A DNA stretch of 64,000 bases. Origin: Paractinoplanes ferrugineus. Lineage in GTDB: Bacteria > Actinomycetota > Actinomycetes > Mycobacteriales > Micromonosporaceae. This document shows, piece after piece, positions 35,773-45,620 of the stretch (within the stretch, counting starts at the first letter, position 1; each line of letters opens with the position of its first letter). Location of the stretch: assembly GCF_016862195.1 (NCBI RefSeq), contig NZ_BOMM01000069.1, forward strand, positions 1 to 64,000, in the 5' to 3' direction. The notes beneath the pieces are model-generated. The model was not told the DNA's origin. It did not search any database and was given only the letters and a program-made list of their open reading frames with translations. The translations under genes were made by a program, and so were the position numbers.

Positions 35773-36468
35773 GTGGACGACGACTTCCGGCGGAGCCGCT
35801 ACGCGGAGCTGCTCGACACCCGGCCCGAGTGGTTCACCAATCCGCCCGGCGCCCCGTTCGAGATCCTCACCGACCCCGGCGAGATCGCCGAGGCCGAGGC
35901 GGTCGTGGCGGCCCGGCTGGCGCGCGCGGGCCGGCCCGCGTCCGAGGCCGCGACCGGCGTGGTCTATGCCGACCAGTACGGCATGGTGGTGCGCGACGCC
36001 GTGCGGGCGGGCGGGGACTACGGCACCTATCGCCGCTACGTCGCGCCGGACGACACGCCCGGCGTCGTGGTCCTCCCCCGGTTCGGCGGTGACGTGGTCC
36101 TGCTGCGTCACTTCCGGCACAGCACCCGCGACTGGCACCTGGAGCTCCCGCGCGGCGACGGCACCCCCGGCGCCGATCCGGCCGACGACGCCCGCCGCGA
36201 ACTACGTGAGGAGATCGGCGCCGACGCCGCGACCCTGCGGGACCTGGGCGCCGTGCACGCCGACACCGGCCTCTGCGGCACGCCGGTGCGCCTCTTCCAC
36301 GCCGAGCTGGCCGGGCCACCGGTCGTCGCGGACGCCGGCGAGGGCATCGCGGCGGTCGAGCTGGTGACCCCGGCGGTGTTCGCCGGCCTGATCGCCGACG
36401 AGACGATCACCGACGGGTTCACCATCAACGCCTATGCCCGCGCGGCGTTGCGCGGCCTGCTCAGCTGA
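35773..36468 (+). CDS. Nudix hydrolase, ADP-ribose pyrophosphatase-like, altered Nudix box
   Basis: The 231-residue protein has an N-terminal region of about 85 residues and a C-terminal Nudix domain. The box reads ELPRGDGTPGADP then ARRELREEIG: the catalytic REL-x-EE-x-G is intact, but the first Glu of G-x5-E-x7-REUxEExGU is Ala. Such proteins hydrolyse nucleoside diphosphate derivatives such as ADP-ribose or NDP-sugars. AAGGAG lies 6 nt before the GTG start. Its TGA directly abuts the polA stop (TGATCA). Confidence 0.85.
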   Translation: MDDDFRRSRYAELLDTRPEWFTNPPGAPFEILTDPGEIAEAEAVVAARLARAGRPASEAATGVVYADQYGMVVRDAVRAGGDYGTYRRYVAPDDTPGVVVLPRFGGDVVLLRHFRHSTRDWHLELPRGDGTPGADPADDARRELREEIGADAATLRDLGAVHADTGLCGTPVRLFHAELAGPPVVADAGEGIAAVELVTPAVFAGLIADETITDGFTINAYARAALRGLLS

Positions 36469-39162
36469 TCAGTGGTCGGCGCCGTTCCAGTCGCGGCCCG
36501 CGCCGACCGAGACCTCGAGCGGGACGGACAGCGGGTAGGCGCCGCCCATCTCCCGGCGGACCAGCTCCTCGAGGGTCTCGCGCTCGCCCGGTGCCACGTC
36601 GAACACGAGCTCGTCGTGCACCTGCAGGAGCATGCGTGACCGCAGCCCGGCGTCTTCGATCGCTTTCTCCACGCGGAGCATGGCGACCTTGATGATGTCG
36701 GCGGCCGACCCCTGGATGGGGGCGTTGAGCGCCATCCGCTCGGCCATCTCGCGCCGCTGGCGGTTGTCGCTGGACAGGTCGGGAAGGTAGCGCCGGCGGC
36801 CGAGGATGGTGGCCGTGTAGCCGTCCTGGACGGCCCGTTTCACGACCGCCTGAAGGTAGTCACGGACGCCGCCGAAGCGCTCGAAGTATTCGTCCATCAG
36901 GGCACGCGCCTCGTCGACCGCGATGGTGAGCTGATTGGACAGGCCGAACGCCGACAGACCGTACGCCAAGCCGTAGTTCATCGCCTTGATCTTGCGGCGC
37001 TGGTCGGGGACGACCTCCTCGACGGGCACGTGGAAGACCGACGACGCGGTGGCCGCGTGGAAGTCGAACGCCGAGTTGAACGCCGCGATCAGCGCCTCGT
37101 CACCGGAGAGGTGCGCCATGATGCGCATCTCGATCTGGCTGTAGTCGGCGGTCAGCAACTGCTCGAGGCCCGCGCCGACGACGAACGCGCGGCGGATGCG
37201 CCGGCCCTCCTCGGTGCGGATCGGGATGTTCTGCAGGTTGGGGTCGGTCGACGAGAGCCGGCCGGTGGCGGCCACCGTCTGGTTGAACGTGGTGTGGATG
37301 CGGCCGTCGTCGGAGACCGACTTGAGCAGGCCGTCGACCGTGGACTTCAGCTTGGCGACGTCGCGGTGGCGCAGCAGGTGGGCCAGCAGCGGGTCGCCGG
37401 TCTGGGCGAACAGGCTCTGCAGCGCGTCGGCGTCGGTGGTGTAGCCCGACTTGATCTTCTTGGTCTTGGGCAGGCCGCGCTCCTCGAACAGGATCTGCTG
37501 CAGCTGCTTGGGCGAGCCGAGGTTGAACTCGCGGCCGACCACCTCGTGCGCGGCCTGCTGGGCGGCCTTCACCTCGGCGGCGAAGTGCGACTCGAGCTCG
37601 GAGAGATAGTCGGTGTCGGCGGCGATGCCGAGGTGCTCCATCTCGGCGAGGACCTCGGACAGCGGCTGCTCGACCTCGGTGAGCAGTTTCTGCGACTCGC
37701 CGCCCTCGCGGGACAGCTCCTCGGTCAGCACGTCGGCCAGGTCGAGCGTGGCCCGGGCGCGCAGCATCAGCGTCTCCTCGGCGGCGCCCCGGTCGTCGCC
37801 GAGGCCCTCGAAGGTGAGCTGACCGGTCTGCGGCTCCTCGACCCGCAGCTCACGCTTGAGATAGCGCAGGGCCAGGTCGGTCAGGTCGTAGGTGCGCTGG
37901 TCGGGTTTCGCCAGGTAGGCCGCGAGCGCGGTGTCGACGCGGACGCCGGTCAGGGTCCAGCCGTGGGCCCGCATGGCCAGCGAGGCGGGCTTGGCGTCGT
38001 GCAGCACCTTGGGCCGGTCGGCGGCGGCGAGCCAGGCGGCGACGGCCTTCTCGTCGGACTCGTCGAGCACAGCCGGGTCGAACCAGGCGGCCGGCCCGTC
38101 GCCGGTGGCCACGCCGACGCCGGTCAGGGTGCCGGTGCCCCGCCCGAACGTGCCGGTGACGGCGACGCCGACCGGGGCGGCCTGGGCGTGGGCGGCGAGC
38201 CACGGGGCGACCTGGCCCGCGCCGAGCACCGAGGCGGCGATGTCGAAGCCGGCCTCGGCCTCGGGCTCGACCGCGTCGAGGTAGGCGTAGAGCCGCTCGC
38301 GCAGCACCCGGAACTCGAGCGCGTCGAAGACCTGGTGGACGGCCTCGCGGTCCCAGCCGTGCCAGCGCACGTCCTCGGGGCGGGTGGGCAGCTCGAGGTC
38401 CGTGCGCAACGCGTTGAGCTCGTAGTTGAGCATCACCGAGGACAGGTGGGCGCGCAGGTTGTCGCCGGCCTTGCCCTTGATCTTGTCGGCGGCGGCGACG
38501 ACGCCCTCGATGCCGCCGAACTCGGTGATCCACTTGGCCGCCGTCTTGGGCCCGACGCCGGGGACGCCGATGAGGTTGTCGCTGGTCTCACCGACCAGCG
38601 CGGCCTTGTCGCGGTAGAGGTGCGGCGGGACGAGCTGCTTCTCCTCGACCAGGGCCGGGGTCATCCGCCAGACCTCGGAGACGCCGCGGCTCGGGTAGAG
38701 GACCGTGGTGTGCTCGTCGACCAGCTGCAGCGCGTCGCGGTCGCCGGAGGAGATGAGCACCTCCATGCCGGCGGCGCGGGCCTGGGTGGCGAGCGTGGCG
38801 ATGACGTCGTCGGCCTCGAAGCCGGCTTTCTCGACGTAGGGGATGCGCAGCGCGTCGAGGACCTCTTTGATCAGCGGGACCTGCCCCGGGAACTCGGGGG
38901 GCGTCGCCGACCGGCCGGCCTTGTATTCCGGGTATCTCTCGGTGCGGAAGGAGCGGCGGGAGACGTCGAACGCGACCACGATGTGCGTCGGCTTCTCGTC
39001 GCGCAGCATGTTGATCAGCATCGACGTGAAGCCGAACACCGCGTTCGTGTGCTGACCGGTGACCGTGCTGAAGTTCTCCTTGGGCAGCGCGTGGAACGCG
39101 CGATAGGCCAGGGAGTGGCCGTCCAGCAGCAGCAAACGGGGGGTCAGGGCGTCGTCGCTCAC
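36469..39162 (-). CDS. polA: DNA polymerase I
   Basis: The 897-residue protein has the 5'-3' exonuclease (residues 1-300, with AGFEADDVIATLA and GVGPKTAAKW), a 3'-5' exonuclease-like domain (about 310-490) without the DxE start motif and so probably inactive, and the A-family polymerase. In the polymerase, motif A is DYSQIEMRIMAHLSG, motif B RRKIKAMNYGLAYG and motif C QVHDELVFD. It fills gaps in excision repair and removes RNA primers. It has a damage-type promoter like uvrA, uvrB and uvrC, and a GTG start 8 nt after the -10. Confidence 0.97.
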   Translation of the reverse strand: MSDDALTPRLLLLDGHSLAYRAFHALPKENFSTVTGQHTNAVFGFTSMLINMLRDEKPTHIVVAFDVSRRSFRTERYPEYKAGRSATPPEFPGQVPLIKEVLDALRIPYVEKAGFEADDVIATLATQARAAGMEVLISSGDRDALQLVDEHTTVLYPSRGVSEVWRMTPALVEEKQLVPPHLYRDKAALVGETSDNLIGVPGVGPKTAAKWITEFGGIEGVVAAADKIKGKAGDNLRAHLSSVMLNYELNALRTDLELPTRPEDVRWHGWDREAVHQVFDALEFRVLRERLYAYLDAVEPEAEAGFDIAASVLGAGQVAPWLAAHAQAAPVGVAVTGTFGRGTGTLTGVGVATGDGPAAWFDPAVLDESDEKAVAAWLAAADRPKVLHDAKPASLAMRAHGWTLTGVRVDTALAAYLAKPDQRTYDLTDLALRYLKRELRVEEPQTGQLTFEGLGDDRGAAEETLMLRARATLDLADVLTEELSREGGESQKLLTEVEQPLSEVLAEMEHLGIAADTDYLSELESHFAAEVKAAQQAAHEVVGREFNLGSPKQLQQILFEERGLPKTKKIKSGYTTDADALQSLFAQTGDPLLAHLLRHRDVAKLKSTVDGLLKSVSDDGRIHTTFNQTVAATGRLSSTDPNLQNIPIRTEEGRRIRRAFVVGAGLEQLLTADYSQIEMRIMAHLSGDEALIAAFNSAFDFHAATASSVFHVPVEEVVPDQRRKIKAMNYGLAYGLSAFGLSNQLTIAVDEARALMDEYFERFGGVRDYLQAVVKRAVQDGYTATILGRRRYLPDLSSDNRQRREMAERMALNAPIQGSAADIIKVAMLRVEKAIEDAGLRSRMLLQVHDELVFDVAPGERETLEELVRREMGGAYPLSVPLEVSVGAGRDWNGADH

Positions 39163-39170
39163 GTCAGGGA

Positions 39171-39193
39171 ACTCTAGACCTGAGGTACGACAC
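39171..39193 (-). promoter_or_regulatory. DNA-damage (PafBC-type) promoter of polA
   Basis: On the minus strand this reads GTGTCGTAC, 8 nt, TAGAGT, then 8 nt to the GTG start. The -10 is identical to that of uvrA. Confidence 0.68.
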
Positions 39194-39216
39194 GAACGCT
39201 GACCGCCCCGTCGCCT

Positions 39217-39981
39217 TTACAGCACTTTGCTGAGGAATGCCTTTGTTCGTTCGTGCTTCGGATTACCGATGATCTCCGCCGGCGCGCCCTGCTCGACGAC
39301 CACGCCACCGTCCATGAACACGACGTTGTCGCCGACCTCCCGGGCGAAGCCGATCTCGTGGGTCACCACCAGCATCGTCATGCCGTCCCGGGCCAGGTCC
39401 TTCATCACGTCCAGGACCTCGCCCACCAGCTCCGGGTCGAGCGCGCTCGTCGGCTCGTCGAAGAGCATCAGCTTCGGGCGCATGGCGAGCGCCCGGGCGA
39501 TCGCCACCCGCTGCTGCTCGCCGCCGGAGAGCATGCCCGGGTACGCGTCGATCTTGCTACCCAGGCCGACCCGCTCGAGCAGGGCCGCCGCCCGGTCGCG
39601 TACCTCCGACTTGTTCTCCCGTTTCACCCGGCACGGCGCCTCCATCACGTTCTGCAGGGTCGTCATGTGCGGGAAGAGGTTGAACCGCTGGAAGACCATG
39701 CCGATCGCCCGCCGCTGCTTGGCGACGTCGGAGTCCTTCATCTCGTGCAGCTTGCCACCGCGCTCGTGGTAGCCGATCAGGTCGCCGTCCACGAAGATCT
39801 TGCCGGCGTTGATCTTCTCCAGGTGGTTGACGCAGCGCAGGAACGTCGACTTGCCGGAGCCCGAGGGCCCGAGCACGCAGCACACCTCGCCCGAGCGCAC
39901 CACGAGGTCGATGCCCTTGAGCACCTCGAGCGAGCCGAACGACTTGTGCACGTTGTCGGCGCGGACCATCTCCTCGGTCAT
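39217..39981 (-). CDS. Polar amino-acid ABC transporter ATPase (GlnQ-like)
   Basis: The 254-residue ATPase has Walker A GPSGSGKST (near residue 37), Q-loop FQRFNLFPHMT, signature LSGGEQQRVAIARAL and Walker B LMLFDEPTSALDP. It powers glutamate/glutamine-type uptake with the permease and binding protein just upstream. Its ATG overlaps the permease stop by four bases (ATGA). It is the last gene of the long co-directional ABC run. Confidence 0.93.
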   Translation of the reverse strand: MTEEMVRADNVHKSFGSLEVLKGIDLVVRSGEVCCVLGPSGSGKSTFLRCVNHLEKINAGKIFVDGDLIGYHERGGKLHEMKDSDVAKQRRAIGMVFQRFNLFPHMTTLQNVMEAPCRVKRENKSEVRDRAAALLERVGLGSKIDAYPGMLSGGEQQRVAIARALAMRPKLMLFDEPTSALDPELVGEVLDVMKDLARDGMTMLVVTHEIGFAREVGDNVVFMDGGVVVEQGAPAEIIGNPKHERTKAFLSKVL

Positions 39982-40979
39982 GTCGCCCCGCCTTCCACCG
40001 CAGAGGAGCCCTGTTCGGCCTGGATCGCCCGCAACCGCTGGCGCGCCCGGCCGGCCGTGCCGTAGCCCCGGCCGAAGTGCCGCTCCACGAAGTATTGCGC
40101 CACCATCAGGACGGTACAGATGAGCAGATACCAGATCACCGCGGCGATGAGCACCGGCAGCACCACGAAAGTGCGTGCCTTGATCGCGTTGAGCTGGAAG
40201 AACAGCTCGTAGGTGACCGGTACGAAGGCGACCAGCGACGTGTCCTTCACCATCGCGATGACCTCGTTGCCGGTCGGCGGCACGATCACCCGCATCGCCT
40301 GCGGCAGCACCACCCGGCGCAGCACCTGGCCGCGGGAGAGACCCAGCGCCGTCGCCGCCTCGGCCTGGCCGGGGTCGATCGACTGGATGCCGGCCCGCAC
40401 GATCTCGGCCATGTAGGCGGCCTCGGACAGGCCCAGCGCCAGCATGCCGGCCACGAACCCGGCCAGCAGGTCGGTCGCCTTGATGCTGTAGAACTGCGCG
40501 TTCAGGTCGTTGATCCCGAACAGCTTGCCGATCTGCTGGTCGAACGGCAGTCCGAAGCCGATCCGGGTCCACAGGATGTTCAGGTTGCCGAACAGCACAC
40601 ACAGCACGAGCCGCGGCACCGCCCGGAAGAACCAGGTGTAGCCGAACGCGACCGTGCGCAGGATCCAGTTGTCGGACAACCGCATGATCGCGATCAGCAC
40701 GCCCAGCACGACGCCGATCACCATCGACGTCACCGTCAGCAGCAGGGTGCCGCGCAGGCCCTCGAGGACCGGCTCGGTGAACATGACGCCACGCTTGCCG
40801 GGCTCGTACGAGCTGAAGATGAACGACCAGCGGAACTGGTCGTTGGTGAAGATGAGGTGCAGGAACATCGCGACCAGGATCGCGATGACGGCGATCGCGA
40901 GCCAGCGTCCGGGGCGCCGCACGGGCACGGCCTTGATCGCTTCAGGCCGTACCCGTTCGGTTTGCGAGGGGACCGACAT
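39978..40979 (-). CDS. Polar amino-acid ABC transporter permease
   Basis: The 333-residue permease has an N-terminal cytoplasmic stretch, a first helix (about 28-47), and five further helices with the EAA loop (EAATALGLSRGQVLRRVVLPQAMR, residues about 208-231). It is longer than typical HisM/GlnP permeases (about 220) because of an additional N-terminal helix and loop. Only one permease gene is present, so the pore is probably a homodimer. It starts immediately after the binding-protein stop. Confidence 0.92.
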   Translation of the reverse strand: MSVPSQTERVRPEAIKAVPVRRPGRWLAIAVIAILVAMFLHLIFTNDQFRWSFIFSSYEPGKRGVMFTEPVLEGLRGTLLLTVTSMVIGVVLGVLIAIMRLSDNWILRTVAFGYTWFFRAVPRLVLCVLFGNLNILWTRIGFGLPFDQQIGKLFGINDLNAQFYSIKATDLLAGFVAGMLALGLSEAAYMAEIVRAGIQSIDPGQAEAATALGLSRGQVLRRVVLPQAMRVIVPPTGNEVIAMVKDTSLVAFVPVTYELFFQLNAIKARTFVVLPVLIAAVIWYLLICTVLMVAQYFVERHFGRGYGTAGRARQRLRAIQAEQGSSAVEGGAT

Positions 40980-40980
40980 C

Positions 40981-41904
40981 TCAGACGGTCGGGTTCACCG
41001 CGGGGTCGGTGATGCCGCCCGCGTCGACGCCCCACTTGCCGAGGACCGTCTTGTAGGTGCCGTCGGTGATCAGCGCCTTGAGCGCACCCTGGATGGCGGC
41101 GCCCATGGTGTCGGCCTGGTCCTTCGGCAGCACGTAGCCGTACGGGGCCGAGTCGTAGATCTCGCCGACCAGGGCCAGCTGGCCGTTGGTCTGCTTCACC
41201 GCGTACGCGCACACCGGGGAGTCGGCCAGCATGGCGTCGTCCTTGCCGGTGACCACGGCGTTGGTGGCGTCCGACTGGGCCTGGTACTGGTCGATCGTGA
41301 TCTTGGCCTTGCCCGCCTCGGTGCACTTCTTCGACCGGGCCGTGATGTCGTCGACCTGCACGGTCGCGGTCTGCACGGCGATCTTCTTGCCGCAGGCGTC
41401 GTCGGCGTTGACGGTGGCGCCGGCCTTGGCCGCCCACTGGGTGCCGGCCGAGAAGTAGGAGACCATGGTGGCCTCCTTCAGGCGGTCCGCGTTCACCGTG
41501 AACGAGGAGACGCCGACGTTGTACTTCTTGCTCGCGACGCCCGGGATGATGCTGTCGAACGAGGCCGGCTGCCACTCGGCGGTCAGGCCGAGCTTGGCCG
41601 CCACCGCGTTGAACAGGTCGACGTCGAAGCCGATCACGGTCTTGCCGTCGGAGTCGAGGAACTCGCTGGGGGCGTAGGTGGAGTCGGTGCCGATCAGCAG
41701 CTTGCCCGCCGACTTGATGTCGGCCGGAACCTTCGCGGCCAGTGCGGCGTCGACCGAGGTGCTCGCCGACGTGCCGGCACCGGGCGTGGTGCCGCTGCCG
41801 GTGTCGTCGCCGGACTCCGAACCGCAGGCGGCGAGCGAGGTGGTCAGCGCTGCCGCGAGGGCCAGACCGAGGATCGCCCGACGGCCAGGGGTGGTGCGGA
41901 ACAT
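40981..41904 (-). CDS. Amino-acid ABC transporter substrate-binding lipoprotein
   Basis: The 307-residue protein has a signal peptide ending in lipobox LAAC (Cys near residue 27), a Ser/Gly/Thr linker and a family-3 solute-binding fold (LLIGTDSTYAPSEFLDSDGK, then GFDVDLFNAVAAKLGL). It captures a polar amino acid outside the membrane. GAGGAG precedes the ATG, only 21 bp after the livF stop, which argues for co-transcription with the branched-chain system. Confidence 0.93.
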   Translation of the reverse strand: MFRTTPGRRAILGLALAAALTTSLAACGSESGDDTGSGTTPGAGTSASTSVDAALAAKVPADIKSAGKLLIGTDSTYAPSEFLDSDGKTVIGFDVDLFNAVAAKLGLTAEWQPASFDSIIPGVASKKYNVGVSSFTVNADRLKEATMVSYFSAGTQWAAKAGATVNADDACGKKIAVQTATVQVDDITARSKKCTEAGKAKITIDQYQAQSDATNAVVTGKDDAMLADSPVCAYAVKQTNGQLALVGEIYDSAPYGYVLPKDQADTMGAAIQGALKALITDGTYKTVLGKWGVDAGGITDPAVNPTV

Positions 41905-41925
41905 GGATGTCTCCTCATGAATCGG

Positions 41926-42636
41926 TTAGGCGACGCCTAGGTAGGCGTCCTTGACCGCGGGGTCGTGCAACAGCTCGGCGCCGGTGCCTTCTTTCACGAT
42001 CCGGCCGGTCTCGAGAACGTACGCCCGATGGGCCCGGGAAAGGGCCTGTTGGGCGTTCTGTTCCACGAGCAGCACGGTGGTGCCCTGCTGGTTGATCTCC
42101 ACGATGATGTCGAAGATCTGCTGGATCAGCATCGGGGCGAGCCCCATCGACGGCTCGTCGAGCAGCAGCAGCTTGGGCCGGCTCATCAGCGCGCGACCGA
42201 CCGCGAGCATCTGCTGCTCGCCGCCGGACATCGTGCCGCCGGACTGCTTCTCCCGCTCCTTGAGCCGCGGGAACAGGCCGAACACCCGCTCCAGGTCCTT
42301 GTCGATCTCCGGCCGGTTACGCCGGGTGTAGGCACCCATCTCGAGGTTCTCCCGCACCGACATGCCGGGGAAGATGCCCCGGCCCTCCGGCGACTGCGAG
42401 ACGCCCCGGATGACCCGCAGGTCGGCCCGCATCTTGGTGATGTCCTGGCCGTCGAAGCTGATCGAGCCCTTCAGCACCGGGCGCAGACCGGAGACGGCCC
42501 GCATGGTCGTCGACTTGCCGGCGCCGTTGGCCCCGATCAGCGCGACGATCTCGCCCTCGTCCACGGTCAGGCTGATCCCGTGCAGGGCGACGATCCGCCC
42601 GTACGCCAGGGAGACGTCCTTGAGCTCAAGCAGCAT
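41926..42636 (-). CDS. livF: LivF, branched-chain amino-acid ABC ATPase
   Basis: The 236-residue ATPase has Walker A GANGAGKST, signature MSGGEQQMLAVGRAL and Walker B LLLLDEPSMGLAP, which are LivF-type. It forms the ATPase pair with LivG. Its ATG overlaps the end of livG by 11 bp. Confidence 0.94.
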   Translation of the reverse strand: MLLELKDVSLAYGRIVALHGISLTVDEGEIVALIGANGAGKSTTMRAVSGLRPVLKGSISFDGQDITKMRADLRVIRGVSQSPEGRGIFPGMSVRENLEMGAYTRRNRPEIDKDLERVFGLFPRLKEREKQSGGTMSGGEQQMLAVGRALMSRPKLLLLDEPSMGLAPMLIQQIFDIIVEINQQGTTVLLVEQNAQQALSRAHRAYVLETGRIVKEGTGAELLHDPAVKDAYLGVA

Positions 42637-43525
42637 CGGCGGGCACTCCCAGGTATGCGGCGATGACCTTGGGGTTCTCCCGCACCTCGGCGGGGGTCCC
42701 CTCGGCGATCTTCTTCCCGAACTCCATCACCACGATCCGGTCGGTGACGCCCATGACGAGCCGCATGTCGTGCTCGATCAGCAGCACCGTCACGCCGGTG
42801 TCCCGGATCTTGCGGATCAGCGCGAGGAGCTCCTCCTTCTCGGCCGGGTTGAAGCCGGCGGCCGGCTCGTCCAGGCAGAGCAGGCCGGGCTCGGTGGCCA
42901 GCGCCCGGGCGATCTCCAGGCGGCGCTGCTCGCCGTACGAGAGGTTGCGGGCCAGCTCGCCCGCGCGTACGTCGATGCCGACCAGCCGCAGCAACTCCGT
43001 CGCCTTGGCCCGCGCGGCCCGCTCCTCGAGGGTGTGCCGGGACAGACCGAAGAACCGCTGACCGGTACGCCGGGCCTGCTGCGCCAGCCGGGCCAGGCCC
43101 CCGGTCGCGGTGACCTCGGCCAGCTCGTGCCGCTTGACCGGCACCCGGTAGACCCGCAGCAGCGCGCCCACCACGCTCGTCTTGTGCCGGGCGTCCGCGC
43201 CGACCAGGACGTTCTCCAGCGCGGTCATCTCCGGGAAGAGCCGGATGTTCTGGAACGTCCGGGCGATGCCCAGTCGGGTGATCTTGTAGCGCTTGCGGCC
43301 GGCCACCGACTCGCCGTTGAAGCGGATCGCGCCCTTGGTCGGCTTGGCCACGCCGGTGATCGCGTTGAAGCACGTCGTCTTGCCGGCGCCGTTCGGGCCG
43401 ATGAGCCCGAGGATCTCGCCCTCGCGCACGACGAAGTCGACTCCGTCGAGCGCCACGACACCGCCGAAACGGATCGTCACGTTGTCGACCTCGAGCATGG
43501 CGCGAGGTGGCGTCTGCTCAGGCAA
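42626..43525 (-). CDS. livG: LivG, branched-chain amino-acid ABC ATPase
   Basis: The 299-residue ATPase has Walker A GPNGAGKTT, signature LSYGEQRRLEIARAL, Walker B LLCLDEPAAGFNP and an insert of about 40 residues between the Q-loop and signature that is common in LivG. The start is a TTG at 43525 with GGAGG 6 nt upstream; it overlaps livM by 8 bp. Confidence 0.94.
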   Translation of the reverse strand: MPEQTPPRAMLEVDNVTIRFGGVVALDGVDFVVREGEILGLIGPNGAGKTTCFNAITGVAKPTKGAIRFNGESVAGRKRYKITRLGIARTFQNIRLFPEMTALENVLVGADARHKTSVVGALLRVYRVPVKRHELAEVTATGGLARLAQQARRTGQRFFGLSRHTLEERAARAKATELLRLVGIDVRAGELARNLSYGEQRRLEIARALATEPGLLCLDEPAAGFNPAEKEELLALIRKIRDTGVTVLLIEHDMRLVMGVTDRIVVMEFGKKIAEGTPAEVRENPKVIAAYLGVPADAA

Positions 43526-44645
43526 CGGGGGCCTCCTTCGCTCGATCCTCGAGTTCGACGGTGCGCCGCCGGCTCGGCAGCAGACCCTGCGGCCGGAAGA
43601 TCGTCATGACGATCAGAGCCACTCCGAAGATCAGCAGACGGTAGTCGGTGAACTCGCGGAACCGCTCCGGCAGGTAGGCCAGCAGGATCGCCCCGACCGC
43701 CACCCCGAGCTGGTTGCCGGCGCCGCCGATGACCACCGCCGCCACCCAGAGGATCGACGTGAACAGGTCGAAGCCCTGCGCGTTGATGAACGTCTGCTTG
43801 CTGAAGAACAGCGCGCCGGACAGGCCGCCCAGCGCCGCGCCGATGGCGAACGCCCACAGCTTGTACTTGAACGTGGGCACGCCCATCAGCTCGGCGGCCT
43901 CCTCGTCCTCGCGGATCGCGAGCCAGGAGCGGCCGACGCGGCTGCGCTCGAGCCGCCGGACGCCGAGCATGCAGATGATCACCACGGTCAGTGCCAGCCA
44001 GTAGAAGCCGATCACGCTGGAGACGCTGAAGACCGGGCGTCCCTCGTGGATGGTCGGGAACCACGTCATCCACGACGGCCAGTCGGCCTCGGACGGGGTG
44101 GGGACCGCGTTGATGCCCCGGTTGCCGTTGGTGATGTCGGAGTTCAGCGCGAAGACCCGGATGATCTCACCGAAGCCCAGCGTCACGATCGCCAGGTAGT
44201 CGCCCCGCAGCCGCAGGGTCGGCCAGCCCAGGATCACGCCGGACAGCATGGCCACCGCGATCGCGATCGGCACGCAGACGATCCAGGGGTACTTCACCAC
44301 GACCGGCGAGTTCGGCGAGCCGAGGATGGCCACCGTGTAGGCGCCGACCGCGTAGAAGCCGATGTAGCCGAGGTCGAGCAGGCCGGCGAGGCCGATCACC
44401 ACGTTCAGGCCGACCGCCACCAGCACGTACACCGCGCAGAGGAACAGCACCGAGGTGAAGTCGGTGTCCGGGGTGGTGATCAGCGGGATGTCCAGCCCCG
44501 GCAACGAGTAGAGCAGGGCGATGAACGCGATCAGGACCGCGATCCGCCAGGGGCGGGGCAGGCTGGACCAGCGATCGCGGATGCCGATCGCGGCCTTCGC
44601 CCGCCGCTCGTCGGCCCGCCGCGCGGATTCGAGAAGCGCATTCAT
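43518..44645 (-). CDS. livM: LivM, branched-chain amino-acid ABC permease
   Basis: The 375-residue permease has about ten helices and the LivM features GLAGLLDLGYIGFYAVGAYT and RSWLAIREDEEAAELMGV (the EAA-like loop). It pairs with LivH to form the channel. Its start overlaps the livH stop (ATGA). Confidence 0.94.
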   Translation of the reverse strand: MNALLESARRADERRAKAAIGIRDRWSSLPRPWRIAVLIAFIALLYSLPGLDIPLITTPDTDFTSVLFLCAVYVLVAVGLNVVIGLAGLLDLGYIGFYAVGAYTVAILGSPNSPVVVKYPWIVCVPIAIAVAMLSGVILGWPTLRLRGDYLAIVTLGFGEIIRVFALNSDITNGNRGINAVPTPSEADWPSWMTWFPTIHEGRPVFSVSSVIGFYWLALTVVIICMLGVRRLERSRVGRSWLAIREDEEAAELMGVPTFKYKLWAFAIGAALGGLSGALFFSKQTFINAQGFDLFTSILWVAAVVIGGAGNQLGVAVGAILLAYLPERFREFTDYRLLIFGVALIVMTIFRPQGLLPSRRRTVELEDRAKEAPVA

Positions 44646-45592
44646 GCTCGAGCCCTTCCGAGTGACTCACCTAGCAGGCCGTTGGGCCGGAACAGCAGGA
44701 CGACCACCAGGACCAGGAACGCGACCACGTCCATCCACTGGTTGCCGAAGACGCCGGCACCGTAGTTCTCCACCACGCCCAGCAGCAGGCCGCCGAGCAG
44801 GGCGCCACGCAGGTTGCCGATGCCACCGAGCACGGCCGCCGTGAACGCTTTGATACCGATCAGGAAGCCCACCGAGTAGGTGGTGAGACCGACCTTGACG
44901 TCGTAGAGCACCGAGGCGGCCCCGGCCATCGCGCCGCCCAGGATGAAGATCAGCATGATGACACGGTCCTTGTTGACCCCCATCAGTGCCGCGACCTCGG
45001 GGTTCTGCGCCACCGCGCGGACTCCCCGGCCCAGTCGGGAACGGTTGATGAAGGTGTCCAGACCGACCCACATGAGCAGTGCGCTGAAGATGATGCCGAG
45101 CTGGAGGTTGGTGACGTCGGCGCCGAAGATCGAGAACTGGACCTTCGGGAAGACCAGGCTCGGCATTCCCCGCGGCTGCCGGTTGGTGATCGCGCCGGCC
45201 GCCTCCATCAGCGCCACCGAGGCGCCGATCGCGCTGATCAGGAAGATCAGCGGCGGTGCGTTGCGCTTGCGCAGCGGACGGTACGCGACCCGCTCGACGA
45301 CCAGGGCCGTCGCGCCGGACGCCGCGCCCGCGGCGAGCACCGCGGCGAGGATGAGCCCGAGCACGCCCAGGGTGCTGGGGGCGGCCGCGCCGACCCCGAA
45401 GCCCAGGGCCGCCCAGATGATCGTGGTGGTGAAGGTGCCGATCATGAACACTTCGGAGTGGGCGAAGTTGATCAGTCGCAGCACGCCGTAGACCAGGGTG
45501 TATCCGAGCGCCACCAGGGCGTAGATCGACCCCTGCGTGAGCCCGGTGACGGTGAGCGCCGCGAGGTTGTCGAGCACAAATTGAAAGTTCAA
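44642..45592 (-). CDS. livH: LivH, branched-chain amino-acid ABC permease
   Basis: The 316-residue permease has about eight helices with GLTQGSIYALVALGYTLVYG at the start and the LivH loop RAVAQNPEVAALMGVN. It follows the binding-protein gene after an 85-bp spacer that contains a strong hairpin, so it is probably expressed at a lower level than the binding protein. Confidence 0.94.
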   Translation of the reverse strand: MNFQFVLDNLAALTVTGLTQGSIYALVALGYTLVYGVLRLINFAHSEVFMIGTFTTTIIWAALGFGVGAAAPSTLGVLGLILAAVLAAGAASGATALVVERVAYRPLRKRNAPPLIFLISAIGASVALMEAAGAITNRQPRGMPSLVFPKVQFSIFGADVTNLQLGIIFSALLMWVGLDTFINRSRLGRGVRAVAQNPEVAALMGVNKDRVIMLIFILGGAMAGAASVLYDVKVGLTTYSVGFLIGIKAFTAAVLGGIGNLRGALLGGLLLGVVENYGAGVFGNQWMDVVAFLVLVVVLLFRPNGLLGESLGRARA

Positions 45593-45620
45593 GTGGACTC
45601 CAGCGCGAATGTCATACAGG

